Assembly (NCBI GenBank): GCA_002840765.1 | Contig: PHCE01000003.1 | Span: 149,743 to 213,742 of the forward strand | Length of the DNA stretch: 64,000 nucleotides | Direction of reading: 5' to 3' | Source of the DNA: Betaproteobacteria bacterium HGW-Betaproteobacteria-7 | GTDB lineage: Bacteria > Pseudomonadota > Gammaproteobacteria > Burkholderiales > Rhodocyclaceae | Shown here: positions 8,104 to 18,040 of the stretch, piece by piece | Position numbering within the stretch: the stretch's first letter is position 1 | How the letters are laid out: the number at the start of each line of letters is the position of its first letter | Program-made: the position numbers and the translations under genes | The notes under the pieces: model-generated | Database searches by the model: none | What the model was told of the DNA's origin: nothing | What the model saw: the letters and a program-made list of their open reading frames with translations, nothing else

Positions 8104-9254
8104 GCGGCGGCTCCTTGTTTCTTGTTCATGATTCTCTTCCACAGGCCGACCAGGCCCTGCGGCAGCAGCAGCGTGACGACGATGAACAGCAGACCGAGGA
8201 AGAACAGCCAGTATTCGGGGAAGGACACGGTGAACCAGCTCTTCGCCAGGTTGACCGCGAAGGCGCCGATGACCGGACCGATCAGCGTGCCGCGTCCGCC
8301 GACGGCGACCCAGATGGCGATTTCGATCGAGTTGGCGGTGGACATCTCGCTCGGGTTGATGATGCCGACCTGCGGCACGTACAACGCGCCGGCAATGCCA
8401 CAGAGCACGGCGGAAATCACCCAGATGGTCAGCTTGTACCAGAGCGGGTTGTAGCCGATGAACATGACGCGGCTCTCAGCGTCGCGGATGGCGGTCAGCA
8501 CCCGGCCGAACTTGGATTTGACCAGCCAGGCGGCGAAGACCAGCGTCGCGGCGAGGGCGATGGCGGTCAGGCCGAACAGCACCAGCCGCGTTTCCGGCGC
8601 TGTGATCGGCACGTCGAGCACGCGCTTGAAGTCGGTGAAGCCGTTGTTTCCACCGAAGCCGGTCTCATTGCGGAAGAACAGCAGCATCGCGGCGTAGGTC
8701 AGCGCCTGGGTGATGATCGAGAAATAGACGCCCTTGATCCGCGAGCGGAAAGCGAAGTAGCCGAAGACGAAGGCGACCACCGCCGGCAGCGCGACGACCA
8801 GGAAGGCGGCCCAGGCGAAGCTGTCGCTGCCCAGCCAGAACCACGGCAGTTCCTTCCAGTCGAGGAAGACCATGAAGTCCGGCAGGTCACTCTGGTAGCT
8901 GCCGTCGCGGCCGATCTGGCGCATCAGGTACATGCCGAAGGCGTAGCCGCCGAGGGCGAAGAACAGCCCATGGCCAAGCGACAGGATGCCGCCGTAGCCC
9001 CAGATCAGGTCCATGGCAACTGCCACCAGCGCGTAGCACATGATCTTGCCGATCAGCGTGATGGCATAGGTCGAGACGTGGAAGGCGCTCTCCGGCGGCA
9101 CCGCCAGGTGCAACAGGGGCACGGCGACCAGGGCGAGGGCGAGGAAGATGCCCAGCGCGATCCAGGCCTTGCGGTCAAGCGCGGCGAAGACGCGCAGCGT
9201 CAGCGGCACGCGGCCGGCGGCGGGCAGGGGAAGGGTGGAAGCGGTGACCGACAT
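8100..9254 (-). CDS. urtC: Urea ABC transporter permease UrtC
   Basis: A LivM-like permease, 384 residues from the ATG at 9254, which has a strong ribosome site (TAAGGAGCGCCGC). The upstream ATG at 9296 would overlap urtB by 32 bases. About ten membrane segments are visible, including VAVAMDLIWGYGGILSLGHGLFFALGGYAFG, a core motif of the family, and GRVLTAIRDAESRVMFIGYNP, the EAA-like loop that contacts the ATPases. UrtC forms the channel with UrtB in the inner membrane. It starts 11 bases after the urtB stop and overlaps urtD by 4 bases. Confidence 0.93.
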   Translation of the reverse strand: MSVTASTLPLPAAGRVPLTLRVFAALDRKAWIALGIFLALALVAVPLLHLAVPPESAFHVSTYAITLIGKIMCYALVAVAMDLIWGYGGILSLGHGLFFALGGYAFGMYLMRQIGRDGSYQSDLPDFMVFLDWKELPWFWLGSDSFAWAAFLVVALPAVVAFVFGYFAFRSRIKGVYFSIITQALTYAAMLLFFRNETGFGGNNGFTDFKRVLDVPITAPETRLVLFGLTAIALAATLVFAAWLVKSKFGRVLTAIRDAESRVMFIGYNPLWYKLTIWVISAVLCGIAGALYVPQVGIINPSEMSTANSIEIAIWVAVGGRGTLIGPVIGAFAVNLAKSWFTVSFPEYWLFFLGLLFIVVTLLLPQGLVGLWKRIMNKKQGAAA

Positions 9255-9264
9255 GCGGCGCTCC

Positions 9265-10845
9265 TTACTGATCGGCGAAGCGGCCCTTGAGGGCAAAGAT
9301 GCCCTGCGGACGCTTCTGGATGAAGATGATGATGGCGACGAGGATGGCGATCTTGGCGATCACCGCACCAGCCCAGCCTTCGAGGAGCTTCGAGAAGATG
9401 CCCAGGCCGAGTGCCGCCCAGACCGCGCCGGCCAGTTGCCCGACGCCGCCGACGACGACCACCATGAAGGAATCGACGATGTAGCCCTGGCCCATGTCCG
9501 GGCCGACGTTGGAAATCTGCGACAGCGCCACGCCGCCGAGTCCGGCGATGCCGGCGCCCAGCGCGAAGGCCATGGTGTCGATGCGCGAGGTCGGTACGCC
9601 GACGCAGCCGGCCATCGGGCGGTTCTGGGTGACGGCGCGGACGAACATGCCGAGCCGGGTCTTGTTCATCAGCAGCCAGACGAGCAGCAGCACGAACAGC
9701 GCGAAGCCGATGATGATCACCCGATTCCACGGCAGGATCAGGTTGGGCAGCAGTTCGACGCCGCCGGACATCCAGCCCGGGTTGGAGACTTCGACGTTCT
9801 GCGCGCCGAAGATCACTCGCGCCGCCTGGATCAGCACCAGCGACAGGCCCCAGGTGGCGAGCAGGGTTTCCAGCGTGCGCCCGTACAGCCAGCGGATCAC
9901 CGTGCGCTCCATCAGCACGCCGACCGCAGCGGCGGTGAAGAAGGCGACGGGAATGGCTGCCGGCAGGTACCAGTCGATCAGATCGGGGAAGTGCGTGCGG
10001 AACAGGCTCTGCATCACGTAGGCGGTGTAGGCGCCGACCATCAGCAATTCGCCGTGGGCCATGTTGATGATGCCCATGACGCCGTAGGTGATGGCCAGGC
10101 CGAGTGCGGCGAGTAGCAGGATGGAGCCGAGCGAGAGGCCGGAGAAGATGCCGGCCAAGGTCTCGCCCCAGGCCAGGCGGCGCTCGATTTCCTTGAGCGC
10201 GGTGACGGCGGCGTTGCGTACGCCATCATCGGCTTCCGTTTCCTTGTCGGTCAGCGGCAGCAGCAGGCTTTTGACCGCTGGCGAGGCGGTTTCCGCCAGT
10301 GCCTTGACGGCGGCCAGACGCACCGCCGGGTCGGCATCCTGCAGTGTCGCCTGGGCATGAGCCAATATCAGCAACGCCTTGATCTGCGCATCGCTTTCCT
10401 GTGCCTTGGCGCGGCCGAGAATCTCCGCCATCTCGGCGCCGACATTGCTCTGTAGTTCCTGAGCGGCGGCCAGGCGTACGGCGCTGTCCGGGTTGAACAG
10501 CTTGAGCGCCGCCAGGGCGTTGGCCAGTTCGCCGCGCAGGCGGTTGTTGACGGTGATCGATTCGGCGTCGTCCGGCATTGCTGCAGTCTCGCCGCTCAGC
10601 GCGTCGCGTGCCGTTTCGCCGTCGTAGATGAAGACCTTGTCGCCAGCCAGGAACAGGCTGCCCTCGGCCATCGCCTGGAGGATACGGATGGCTTCCGGAT
10701 CGGCCGTCTGCGCCAGCTGCTGAATGGCAGTGATCTTGTCGGTGTTGTCCTCGGCGGCGAGCTGCCGGACCAGCGCCGCGTCGGGGGCCGCCAGGGCGCC
10801 AAGGCTGCTGGCGCAGAGCAGGAGAGAGAGCAGGAATTTTTTCAT
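9265..10845 (-). CDS. urtB: Urea ABC transporter permease UrtB
   Basis: A LivH-like permease of 526 residues from ATG 10845 (MKKFLLSLLLCASSLGALA, a signal peptide). The track's start at 10944 is too far upstream. UrtB proteins carry a long periplasmic N-terminal domain absent from LivH. Here residues 20-230 contain two HEAT-like stretches (SAVRLAAAQELQS, PAVRLAAVKALAE). The permease core follows from about residue 240 (GSILLLAALGLAITYGVMGIINMAHGELLMVGAYTAYV) and includes NKTRLGMFVRAVTQNRPMAGCVGV. It is the first gene of urtBCDE. The substrate-binding gene urtA, normally adjacent upstream, is 26 kb away at 37.1-38.3 kb. Confidence 0.92.
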   Translation of the reverse strand: MKKFLLSLLLCASSLGALAAPDAALVRQLAAEDNTDKITAIQQLAQTADPEAIRILQAMAEGSLFLAGDKVFIYDGETARDALSGETAAMPDDAESITVNNRLRGELANALAALKLFNPDSAVRLAAAQELQSNVGAEMAEILGRAKAQESDAQIKALLILAHAQATLQDADPAVRLAAVKALAETASPAVKSLLLPLTDKETEADDGVRNAAVTALKEIERRLAWGETLAGIFSGLSLGSILLLAALGLAITYGVMGIINMAHGELLMVGAYTAYVMQSLFRTHFPDLIDWYLPAAIPVAFFTAAAVGVLMERTVIRWLYGRTLETLLATWGLSLVLIQAARVIFGAQNVEVSNPGWMSGGVELLPNLILPWNRVIIIGFALFVLLLVWLLMNKTRLGMFVRAVTQNRPMAGCVGVPTSRIDTMAFALGAGIAGLGGVALSQISNVGPDMGQGYIVDSFMVVVVGGVGQLAGAVWAALGLGIFSKLLEGWAGAVIAKIAILVAIIIFIQKRPQGIFALKGRFADQ

Positions 10846-10901
10846 GAGGTTCGATCCGCAATTTGTGCAGTGCAGCGACAGATTACGGTGCCCCCTTCGG
10901 G

Positions 10902-10929
10902 GCGGAAATACGATGAATTGCGTAGGGCT
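10902..10929 (-). promoter_or_regulatory. 28-bp motif upstream of urtB, shared with urtA
   Basis: The plus-strand sequence GCGGAAATACG-atga-ATTGCGTAGGGCT lies 57 bases upstream of the urtB start. The same motif with a different 4-base centre (tcag) occurs 82 bases upstream of urtA at 38420-38447; 24 of 28 bases match. In both cases the gene reads leftward. The TACG/CGTA half-sites (TACG-N8-CGTA on the minus strand) suggest a regulator site or shared promoter core. Confidence 0.6.
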
Positions 10930-10957
10930 CGCCGCCCGCAACAAAGATTCGAGGAGG

Positions 10958-10988
10958 CTGTAAGAAATCTGCGGGGCCGGCGACTAAT
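10958..10988 (+). promoter_or_regulatory. Possible ECF-type promoter of the bufferin operon
   Basis: CTGTAAG at 10958-10964 and CGACTAAT at 10981-10988 are separated by 16 bases. They resemble the GTAA/CGA elements of ECF sigma factor promoters, which is fitting because bufferin-type operons are often under ECF control. It lies about 57 bases upstream of the precursor start. The match is by eye and unproven. Confidence 0.35.
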
Positions 10989-11045
10989 CCCCTGAGCAAA
11001 CGTTGAATGTGCTCACTGCATCCCAACTACCCACGGAGAATCATC

Positions 11046-11372
11046 ATGAAAAAGCAAAATCTAGTTTCCCTCGCCATCGGCTCCGCCTTCGCCGCCGTCG
11101 CCCTGAGCCCGATCGCCCATGCGGCCGATAATCCCTTCGCCGCCAAGCAGCTGTCGGCCGGCTACCAGCTGGCTCAGGCCGACAAGAAGATGGACGGCAA
11201 GTGCGGCGAGGCCAAGTGCGGTGCCGACAAGGCGAAGGGCGCCGCGATGGACAAGAAGGCTGACGGCAAGTGTGGCGAAGCCAAGTGCGGTGCCGACAAG
11301 GCGAAGGCCGCTCCGATGGACAAGAAGGCCGACGGCAAGTGCGGCGAAGCCAAGTGCGGGGCGAAGAAGTAA
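11046..11372 (+). CDS. Bufferin/HvfA-type RiPP precursor with three DGKCGEAKCG repeats
   Basis: A 108-residue secreted precursor from ATG 11046 (ribosome site GGAGA); the track's ATG at 11007 is too far upstream. Residues 1-26 are a Sec signal (LVSLAIGSAFAAVALSPIAHA). After a short linker, three near-identical 23-residue units follow (DGKCGEAKCGADKAK-x4-MDKKA; cores at about 50-59, 73-82 and 96-105), giving six Cys in regularly spaced CGEAKC pairs and a very Lys/Ala-rich chain. Such xGKCG motifs mark substrates of MNIO (DUF692) enzymes, which convert Cys to thiooxazole- or oxazolone-type groups that bind copper. The modifying enzyme and partner follow directly. The peptide is probably a periplasmic metal-buffering RiPP. 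The metal and the chemistry are inferred from the family. Confidence 0.85.
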   Translation: MKKQNLVSLAIGSAFAAVALSPIAHAADNPFAAKQLSAGYQLAQADKKMDGKCGEAKCGADKAKGAAMDKKADGKCGEAKCGADKAKAAPMDKKADGKCGEAKCGAKK

Positions 11373-11386
11373 GCTGAAAACCCCTG

Positions 11387-11414
11387 GGGGCGGCAACCAT
11401 TGCGCTGCCGCCCC
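11387..11414 (+). terminator. Intercistronic stem-loop between precursor and MNIO genes
   Basis: GGGGCGGCA and TGCCGCCCC form a perfect 9-bp GC-rich stem with a 10-base loop, followed by GTTGTT. It lies 15 bases after the precursor stop and ends 25 bases before the MNIO start. It probably attenuates transcription or stabilises the precursor mRNA, so that precursor outnumbers enzyme. Confidence 0.55.
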
Positions 11415-11438
11415 GTTGTTCCTGACCGGAGAACCCCG

Positions 11439-12302
11439 ATGACTGCATCCCTGATGCCCGCTCGCCTGCCCGGTGGTGCCGGCCTCGGCTTTCGCCGCGA
11501 ACTGATCGCCGAGCTGCAGGCCGGCGTGCCGGCCGGCATCGACTTTTTTGAACTGGCACCGGAAAACTGGGCCGGCATGGGCGGCCGCTCGGGACGCCAG
11601 CTGCGCGCCCTCACCGAACGCCATCCCTTTGTCTGCCACGGCCTGTCGCTATCGCTGGGCGGCCCGGCGCCGCTTGACGTGACGCTGCTGCGGCGCATCC
11701 GCCAGTTCATGGATGAGCACGGCATCGGCCTGTACACCGAGCATCTGTCCTGGTGCGCCGACGATAGTCATCTCTACGAACTGCTGCCGATTCCGTTCAG
11801 TGAGGCAGCGGTGCAGTGGACGGCCGGGCGTATCCGCCAGGCGCAGGACATGCTCGGTCGGCGTATCGGCATCGAGAACGCCTCCTACTACATCGCGCCG
11901 CCCGGCGCCGAGATGAGCGAGACGGAATTCATCTCGGCCATCGTCGCCGAGGCCGACTGCCTGCTGCATCTCGATGTGAACAACATTTATGTGAACAGCT
12001 GCAATTTCGCCTTCGATCCGCTGAGCTTCCTGCACGCGCTGCCGCTGGAGCGCACCTGCTATGTCCACGTTGCCGGCCATTACGTCGAGCCGGACGGCCT
12101 GCTGGTCGACACACACGGCGCCGAGGTCATCGATCCGGTATGGACGCTGCTCGCCGCCGCCTACGAGCGTATCGGTGGCGACGTGCCGACCTGCCTGGAG
12201 CGCGACTTCAATATTCCCGACCTGGCGCAACTCACTGCCGAAGTCGGCCAGATTGCCCGCCTGCAGGCAGCCGCGCCGCAGCGGCAAAGGCAGGTGGCGT
12301 GA
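11439..12302 (+). CDS. MNIO (DUF692) multinuclear iron oxidase, HvfB/BufB type
   Basis: 287 residues from ATG 11439 (ribosome site CCGGAGAA), the usual length for DUF692 enzymes. The TIM-barrel family shows its metal-ligand motifs: FELAPENW, FVCHGLSLSLGG, YTEHLSWC, IGIENASYY, LLHLDVNNIYVN, CYVHVAGHYVEPDGLLVDTHG and CLERDFNIPD, supplying His, Glu, Asp and Asn ligands for two or three irons. These enzymes oxidise cysteines in precursor peptides. The substrate here is the repeat peptide encoded just upstream. Its TGA overlaps the start of the DUF2063 partner (TGATG), indicating tight co-translation of a BufB-BufC complex. Confidence 0.92.
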   Translation: MTASLMPARLPGGAGLGFRRELIAELQAGVPAGIDFFELAPENWAGMGGRSGRQLRALTERHPFVCHGLSLSLGGPAPLDVTLLRRIRQFMDEHGIGLYTEHLSWCADDSHLYELLPIPFSEAAVQWTAGRIRQAQDMLGRRIGIENASYYIAPPGAEMSETEFISAIVAEADCLLHLDVNNIYVNSCNFAFDPLSFLHALPLERTCYVHVAGHYVEPDGLLVDTHGAEVIDPVWTLLAAAYERIGGDVPTCLERDFNIPDLAQLTAEVGQIARLQAAAPQRQRQVA

Positions 12303-13042
12303 TGCAGCCGGCTTTCCAGGATTTCCAGCGCGCCTTCGCCCGCCACCTGCGCGACCCGCATCATGTCGCCCGCCCGGCCGGGTTGCCGGAACGGCGCACG
12401 GCGGTCTATCGCGAGCTGGTCTTCAACAACCTTTGTGGCTTTGTCGACCGCTGCTTCCCGGTATGTCGCAGCCTGCTCGGCGAAACGCGCTGGCGCCGCC
12501 TGTGCCGGACTTTCTTTCGCGACTGGCCGCTGCATACGCCATGGTTCCGCGAGATCCCGCGCGAATTCGTCCGCTACCTGGCTGAAGCGCGGATCGCGCA
12601 GCCGCTGCCGGCGTGGTTCGCCGAGCTGGCGCATTACGAATGGGTCGAACTGGCAGTTGATATCAGTGATGCTCCAGTGCCCGCGGTCGATCCGGCCGGC
12701 GACCTGATGGCCCGACCGGTGGTCCTCAATCCGGCGCTGATGCATCTCGCCTGTGCCTGGCCGGTGCAGCGCATCGGACCCGATTACCGGCCACGCAAGC
12801 AGCAGCCGACGCAACTGCTGGTCTACCGGACGGCTGAGGGCGACGTGCGCTTCAGCGAGATCAATCCGGTCACCGCCCGCCTGCTGGCCATGCTGGCCGA
12901 AGGATCAACCAGCGGCCGTGAAGCCGTCGCCCGCCTGGCCGATGAACTGCAGCATACAGACCCCGAACGCCTGCAGGATCTCGGCCGCCAGCTACTGGCC
13001 GAGCTGCGGGAGCAGGGCGTCATTCTCGGAGTCACCCCATGA
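12302..13042 (+). CDS. DUF2063 precursor-recruiting partner, HvfC/BufC type
   Basis: 246 residues from ATG 12302, inside the longer track ORF 11816-13042. The DUF2063 N-terminal domain is evident (FQRAFARHLRDP, ERRTAVYRELVFNNLCGFVDRCFPVCRSLLG, WRRLCRTFFRDW, HTPWFREIPREFVRYL), then ELAHYEWVELAVDIS and a winged-helix-like C-terminal domain (INPVTARLLAMLAEGSTSGREAV). In MNIO systems this protein binds the precursor and presents it to the oxidase. It overlaps the MNIO gene by one base and the DoxX gene by four (ATGA). Confidence 0.9.
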   Translation: MQPAFQDFQRAFARHLRDPHHVARPAGLPERRTAVYRELVFNNLCGFVDRCFPVCRSLLGETRWRRLCRTFFRDWPLHTPWFREIPREFVRYLAEARIAQPLPAWFAELAHYEWVELAVDISDAPVPAVDPAGDLMARPVVLNPALMHLACAWPVQRIGPDYRPRKQQPTQLLVYRTAEGDVRFSEINPVTARLLAMLAEGSTSGREAVARLADELQHTDPERLQDLGRQLLAELREQGVILGVTP

Positions 13043-13593
13043 AACACAGCATCGAGCGACTGTTCTCCAGCCTAGACCTGCTCGGCCTGTGGCTGGGCCT
13101 GCTCAGCCTGCGCATCCTGCTCGGCTGGGATTATTTCGAAGCCGGCCTGGAAAAATTCCGCGGCGAGAACTGGTTCGCCGACATCGTCGAGCGCTTTCCC
13201 TTCCCGTTCAACCTTGTGCCGCCGGAGATCAGCTGGCAGATGGCCACCTGGTTCGAACTGATCGGTGGTGTGGCGCTGGTCCTCGGTCTGGCGACGCGCT
13301 TCTTCTCGGTGTCACTGATCATTCTGACGGTGGTCGCCATCGCCAGTGTGCACTGGCCGGAATCGTGGTCCGGCTTCGGCCAGCTGATGCAGGGTTACGT
13401 GTTCACCGACCAGGGCCAAGGCAACTTCAAGCTGCCGGTACTGTTCATCGGCATGCTGCTACCGCTGCTGCTGCTCGGTCCCGGGCGCCTGTCGCTCGAT
13501 GCGTGGCTACGCCGGACGTTCCTCGGCGCGGCCGACGCACCCGGGCTCGATCAGCCCGGCTTCTTCAGCAGATCAACGCGCTGCGGCGGATAG
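13039..13593 (+). CDS. DoxX-family membrane protein of the bufferin operon
   Basis: 184 residues with four membrane segments (LGLWLGLLSLRILLGWDYFEAGLEKF, WFELIGGVALVLGLATRFF, SLIILTVVAIASVHW, LFIGMLLPLLLLGPGRLSLD). The first has the DoxX pattern of a Gly/Arg-rich helix followed by GLEK. DoxX proteins commonly end MNIO operons, probably working with quinones or thiol redox at the membrane, though their role is unproven. It is coupled to the DUF2063 gene by an ATGA overlap. Its last 43 bases overlap the convergent methyltransferase gene. A stem (CCGGGCT-cgatc-AGCCCGG, 13541-13559) within that overlap may terminate both transcripts. Confidence 0.85.
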   Translation: MKHSIERLFSSLDLLGLWLGLLSLRILLGWDYFEAGLEKFRGENWFADIVERFPFPFNLVPPEISWQMATWFELIGGVALVLGLATRFFSVSLIILTVVAIASVHWPESWSGFGQLMQGYVFTDQGQGNFKLPVLFIGMLLPLLLLGPGRLSLDAWLRRTFLGAADAPGLDQPGFFSRSTRCGG

Positions 13594-14261
13594 AAGGTCG
13601 CGCCGGCCAGCGTCAGATGGGTCTCGAAACGGCGGCGGACTTCGTCATACAGTTCCGGCGACAGGCGGTGGTCGGTGTGGGTGACCTGAATCATCCGCTG
13701 GTCGAACTGCTCGAAGTTGTCGAAATGGCTGCGCGTCGAAAAGAACAGCTGGCGCTCCAGTTGTAGCAGGCCGCTGGCGACCACCGCGCCGACGGCGGCG
13801 AAAGCGGCTTCGCGCACGGTCTTTTCGTCGTGGAACAGGCGCATCACCTCGTTCAGGTCGCCGCTGAAGACCGGTTCGGAAATCCAGGCCAGACCACCCG
13901 GGCGCAGCACGCGGGCGATTTCACTCAAGGCCTGGTCCATCAGCTCGACCGGCACGTGATGCAGCGACTTGAACATGATCACGATATCGATGCTGGCATC
14001 GTCAAGCGGAATCGCCTCGGCACCGGCCTGGTGGAAATGTACGTTGGGCAGGTCGGTGATCTGCAGATTCTTCGCGTGCTGGATGCGGTCAACTTCCAGC
14101 GCCACCACCTCGCGCACTCGACCGCTCTGCGCCAGTGTGCGCGTCTTCTCGGCCTTGCCGCAGCCCAGCTCGAGCACCCGGGCGCCATCCAGCGGCAGTT
14201 CGCCGAGCATCAGCTGGACTTCATTGACGACGGTGGTCTGGGTCGGGTGGGATATTTGCAT
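13551..14261 (-). CDS. Class I SAM-dependent methyltransferase
   Basis: 236 residues with a Rossmann-type methyltransferase core: motif I VLELGCGKAEKTRTLA, motif II VVALEVDRIQ, motif IV IDIVIMFKSLHHVP and post-motif LRPGGLAWISEPVFSGDLNEVMRLFHDE. The substrate is not evident; the C-terminal part (FFSTRSHFDNFEQFDQRMIQVTHTDH) is not diagnostic. It is convergent with the DoxX gene, with which it overlaps by 43 bases. There is no reason to assign it to the RiPP pathway because it is on the opposite strand. Confidence 0.8.
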   Translation of the reverse strand: MQISHPTQTTVVNEVQLMLGELPLDGARVLELGCGKAEKTRTLAQSGRVREVVALEVDRIQHAKNLQITDLPNVHFHQAGAEAIPLDDASIDIVIMFKSLHHVPVELMDQALSEIARVLRPGGLAWISEPVFSGDLNEVMRLFHDEKTVREAAFAAVGAVVASGLLQLERQLFFSTRSHFDNFEQFDQRMIQVTHTDHRLSPELYDEVRRRFETHLTLAGATFYPPQRVDLLKKPG

Positions 14262-14322
14262 GGCGGCAGGGCAAGTTGAGAAAAACGCGAATATTAACCG
14301 ATTCTGATATGCCGTCTGACCT

Positions 14323-15666
<1,344 letters not shown>

Positions 15667-15724
15667 GGTTGCCGTCCATGTTAAGGGAAATCGCCGGGAC
15701 GGAGGCGGCAGGCCGGTATGCGAA

Positions 15725-15740
15725 CATCGGAAATCCGATG
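15725..15740. promoter_or_regulatory. Upstream activator palindrome 1 of gltI
   Basis: CATCGG-aaat-CCGATG is a perfect 6-bp inverted repeat around 4 bases. It fits the TTCGG-N4-CCGAA-type site reported for AauR-like activators, one outer base differing. It lies 59 bases upstream of the divergent regulator start and about 123 bases upstream of the gltI -24 element. Confidence 0.65.
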
Positions 15741-15756
15741 GCAGAATCGGGGTCTG

Positions 15757-15772
15757 TATCGGAATTCCGGCG
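15757..15772. promoter_or_regulatory. Upstream activator palindrome 2 of gltI
   Basis: TATCGGAATTCCGGCG contains the palindrome CGGAATTCCG. Its centre is 32 bases from that of the first palindrome, about three helical turns, placing both on one DNA face as expected for cooperative binding of an NtrC-family activator. Confidence 0.6.
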
Positions 15773-15846
15773 CCTGGCCGCATGGGGCCGGGCTGGCTCA
15801 CAATTGAAATCAATGACTTGCGATTTTCGGCCGCTGGTCCCGAGCC

Positions 15847-15861
15847 TGGCACATCGCTTGC
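15847..15861 (+). promoter_or_regulatory. Sigma-54 promoter of gltI
   Basis: TGGCACATCGCTTGC has GG and GC separated by exactly 10 bases, matching the -24/-12 consensus TGGCAC-N5-TTGC. It sits 54 bases before the gltI ATG, with two palindromic activator sites about 85 and 115 bases further upstream. Confidence 0.8.
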
Positions 15862-15914
15862 GATAAGAACACTGCCGAAGCCCACTTGCGGCTTCCTCAC
15901 ATTCAGGAGAAGAC

Positions 15915-16814
15915 ATGAAACGTATTGCCCTCGCCGCCGCCTTCGCTGCCGTGTTTTCCACCGCCGTCGTTCAGCCGGTGTTCGCCCAGGAAGCCTCGAC
16001 ACTGAAAAAGATCAAGGACACCGGCAGCATCACGCTCGGTCACCGCGAATCCTCGATTCCCTTCTCGTACTACGATGACAAGCAGCAGGTCATCGGTTAT
16101 TCGCAGGAACTGATGCTCAAGGTGGTCGACGCGATCAAGGCCGAACTGAAGCTGGCCAAGCTCGACACCCGGTTCATGCCGGTCACCTCGGCCAATCGCA
16201 TCACGCTGATCCAGAACGGCACCGTCGATATCGAATGCGGCTCGACGACCAACAACCTGGAGCGCCAGAAACAGGTCGGCTTCTCGACCACAATCTTCGT
16301 CATCGGCACCCGCCTGATGACCAAGAAGACCACGGGCATCAACGACTTCGCCGACCTCGCCGGCAAGAACGTCGTCACCACCGCCGGCACCACGTCCGAG
16401 CGCCTGATCCGCAAGATGAACGAAGAGAAGAAGCTGGGCATGAACGTCATCTCGGCCAAGGATCACGGCGAGAGCTTCCTGACGCTGGAAACCGGCCGTG
16501 CCGTCGCCTTCATGATGGACGACGCGCTGCTCTACGGCGAAATGGCCAAGGCCAAGAAGGCGGGCGACTGGACGGTGGTCGGCACGGCGCAATCCAAGGA
16601 AGCCTACGGCTGCATGCTGCGCAAGGACGATGCCGAATTCAAGAAGGTCGTCGATGCCGCGCTGACCAAGGCGATGACTTCCGGCGATGCCGAGAAGATC
16701 TACGCCAAGTGGTTCATGAACCCGATCCCGCCCAAGGGGTTGAACCTGAACATGCCGCTGTCGGCGGAAATGAAGGCCCTGTACAAGGCGCCGAACGACA
16801 AGGCTTTCGAATAA
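15915..16814 (+). CDS. gltI: Glutamate/aspartate ABC transporter periplasmic binding protein GltI
   Basis: 299 residues with a Sec signal (MKRIALAAAFAAVFSTAVVQPVFAQ) and a type II periplasmic binding fold: SITLGHRESSIPFSYYDDKQQVIGYSQELMLKVVDAI, DIECGSTTNNLERQKQVGFSTTIF, DFADLAGKNVVTTAGTTSERL and FMMDDALLYGEMAKA. These are hallmarks of GltI/AatJ proteins that bind Glu and Asp. The ribosome site is AGGAGAAG. A sigma-54 promoter with two activator palindromes lies just upstream. An asparaginase gene intervenes between it and the permease genes gltJK, a layout that couples deamidation with uptake. Confidence 0.93.
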   Translation: MKRIALAAAFAAVFSTAVVQPVFAQEASTLKKIKDTGSITLGHRESSIPFSYYDDKQQVIGYSQELMLKVVDAIKAELKLAKLDTRFMPVTSANRITLIQNGTVDIECGSTTNNLERQKQVGFSTTIFVIGTRLMTKKTTGINDFADLAGKNVVTTAGTTSERLIRKMNEEKKLGMNVISAKDHGESFLTLETGRAVAFMMDDALLYGEMAKAKKAGDWTVVGTAQSKEAYGCMLRKDDAEFKKVVDAALTKAMTSGDAEKIYAKWFMNPIPPKGLNLNMPLSAEMKALYKAPNDKAFE

Positions 16815-16837
16815 GCCTCAGCTAGTTCCCCCTGTAG

Positions 16838-17971
<1,134 letters not shown>

Positions 17972-18040
17972 GCGCGCGGCAAGACCGGGGTGGCCGTTCG
18001 CGGCTGCCCCGGACAGATCAAACCATAGGAGGGATTCAAC

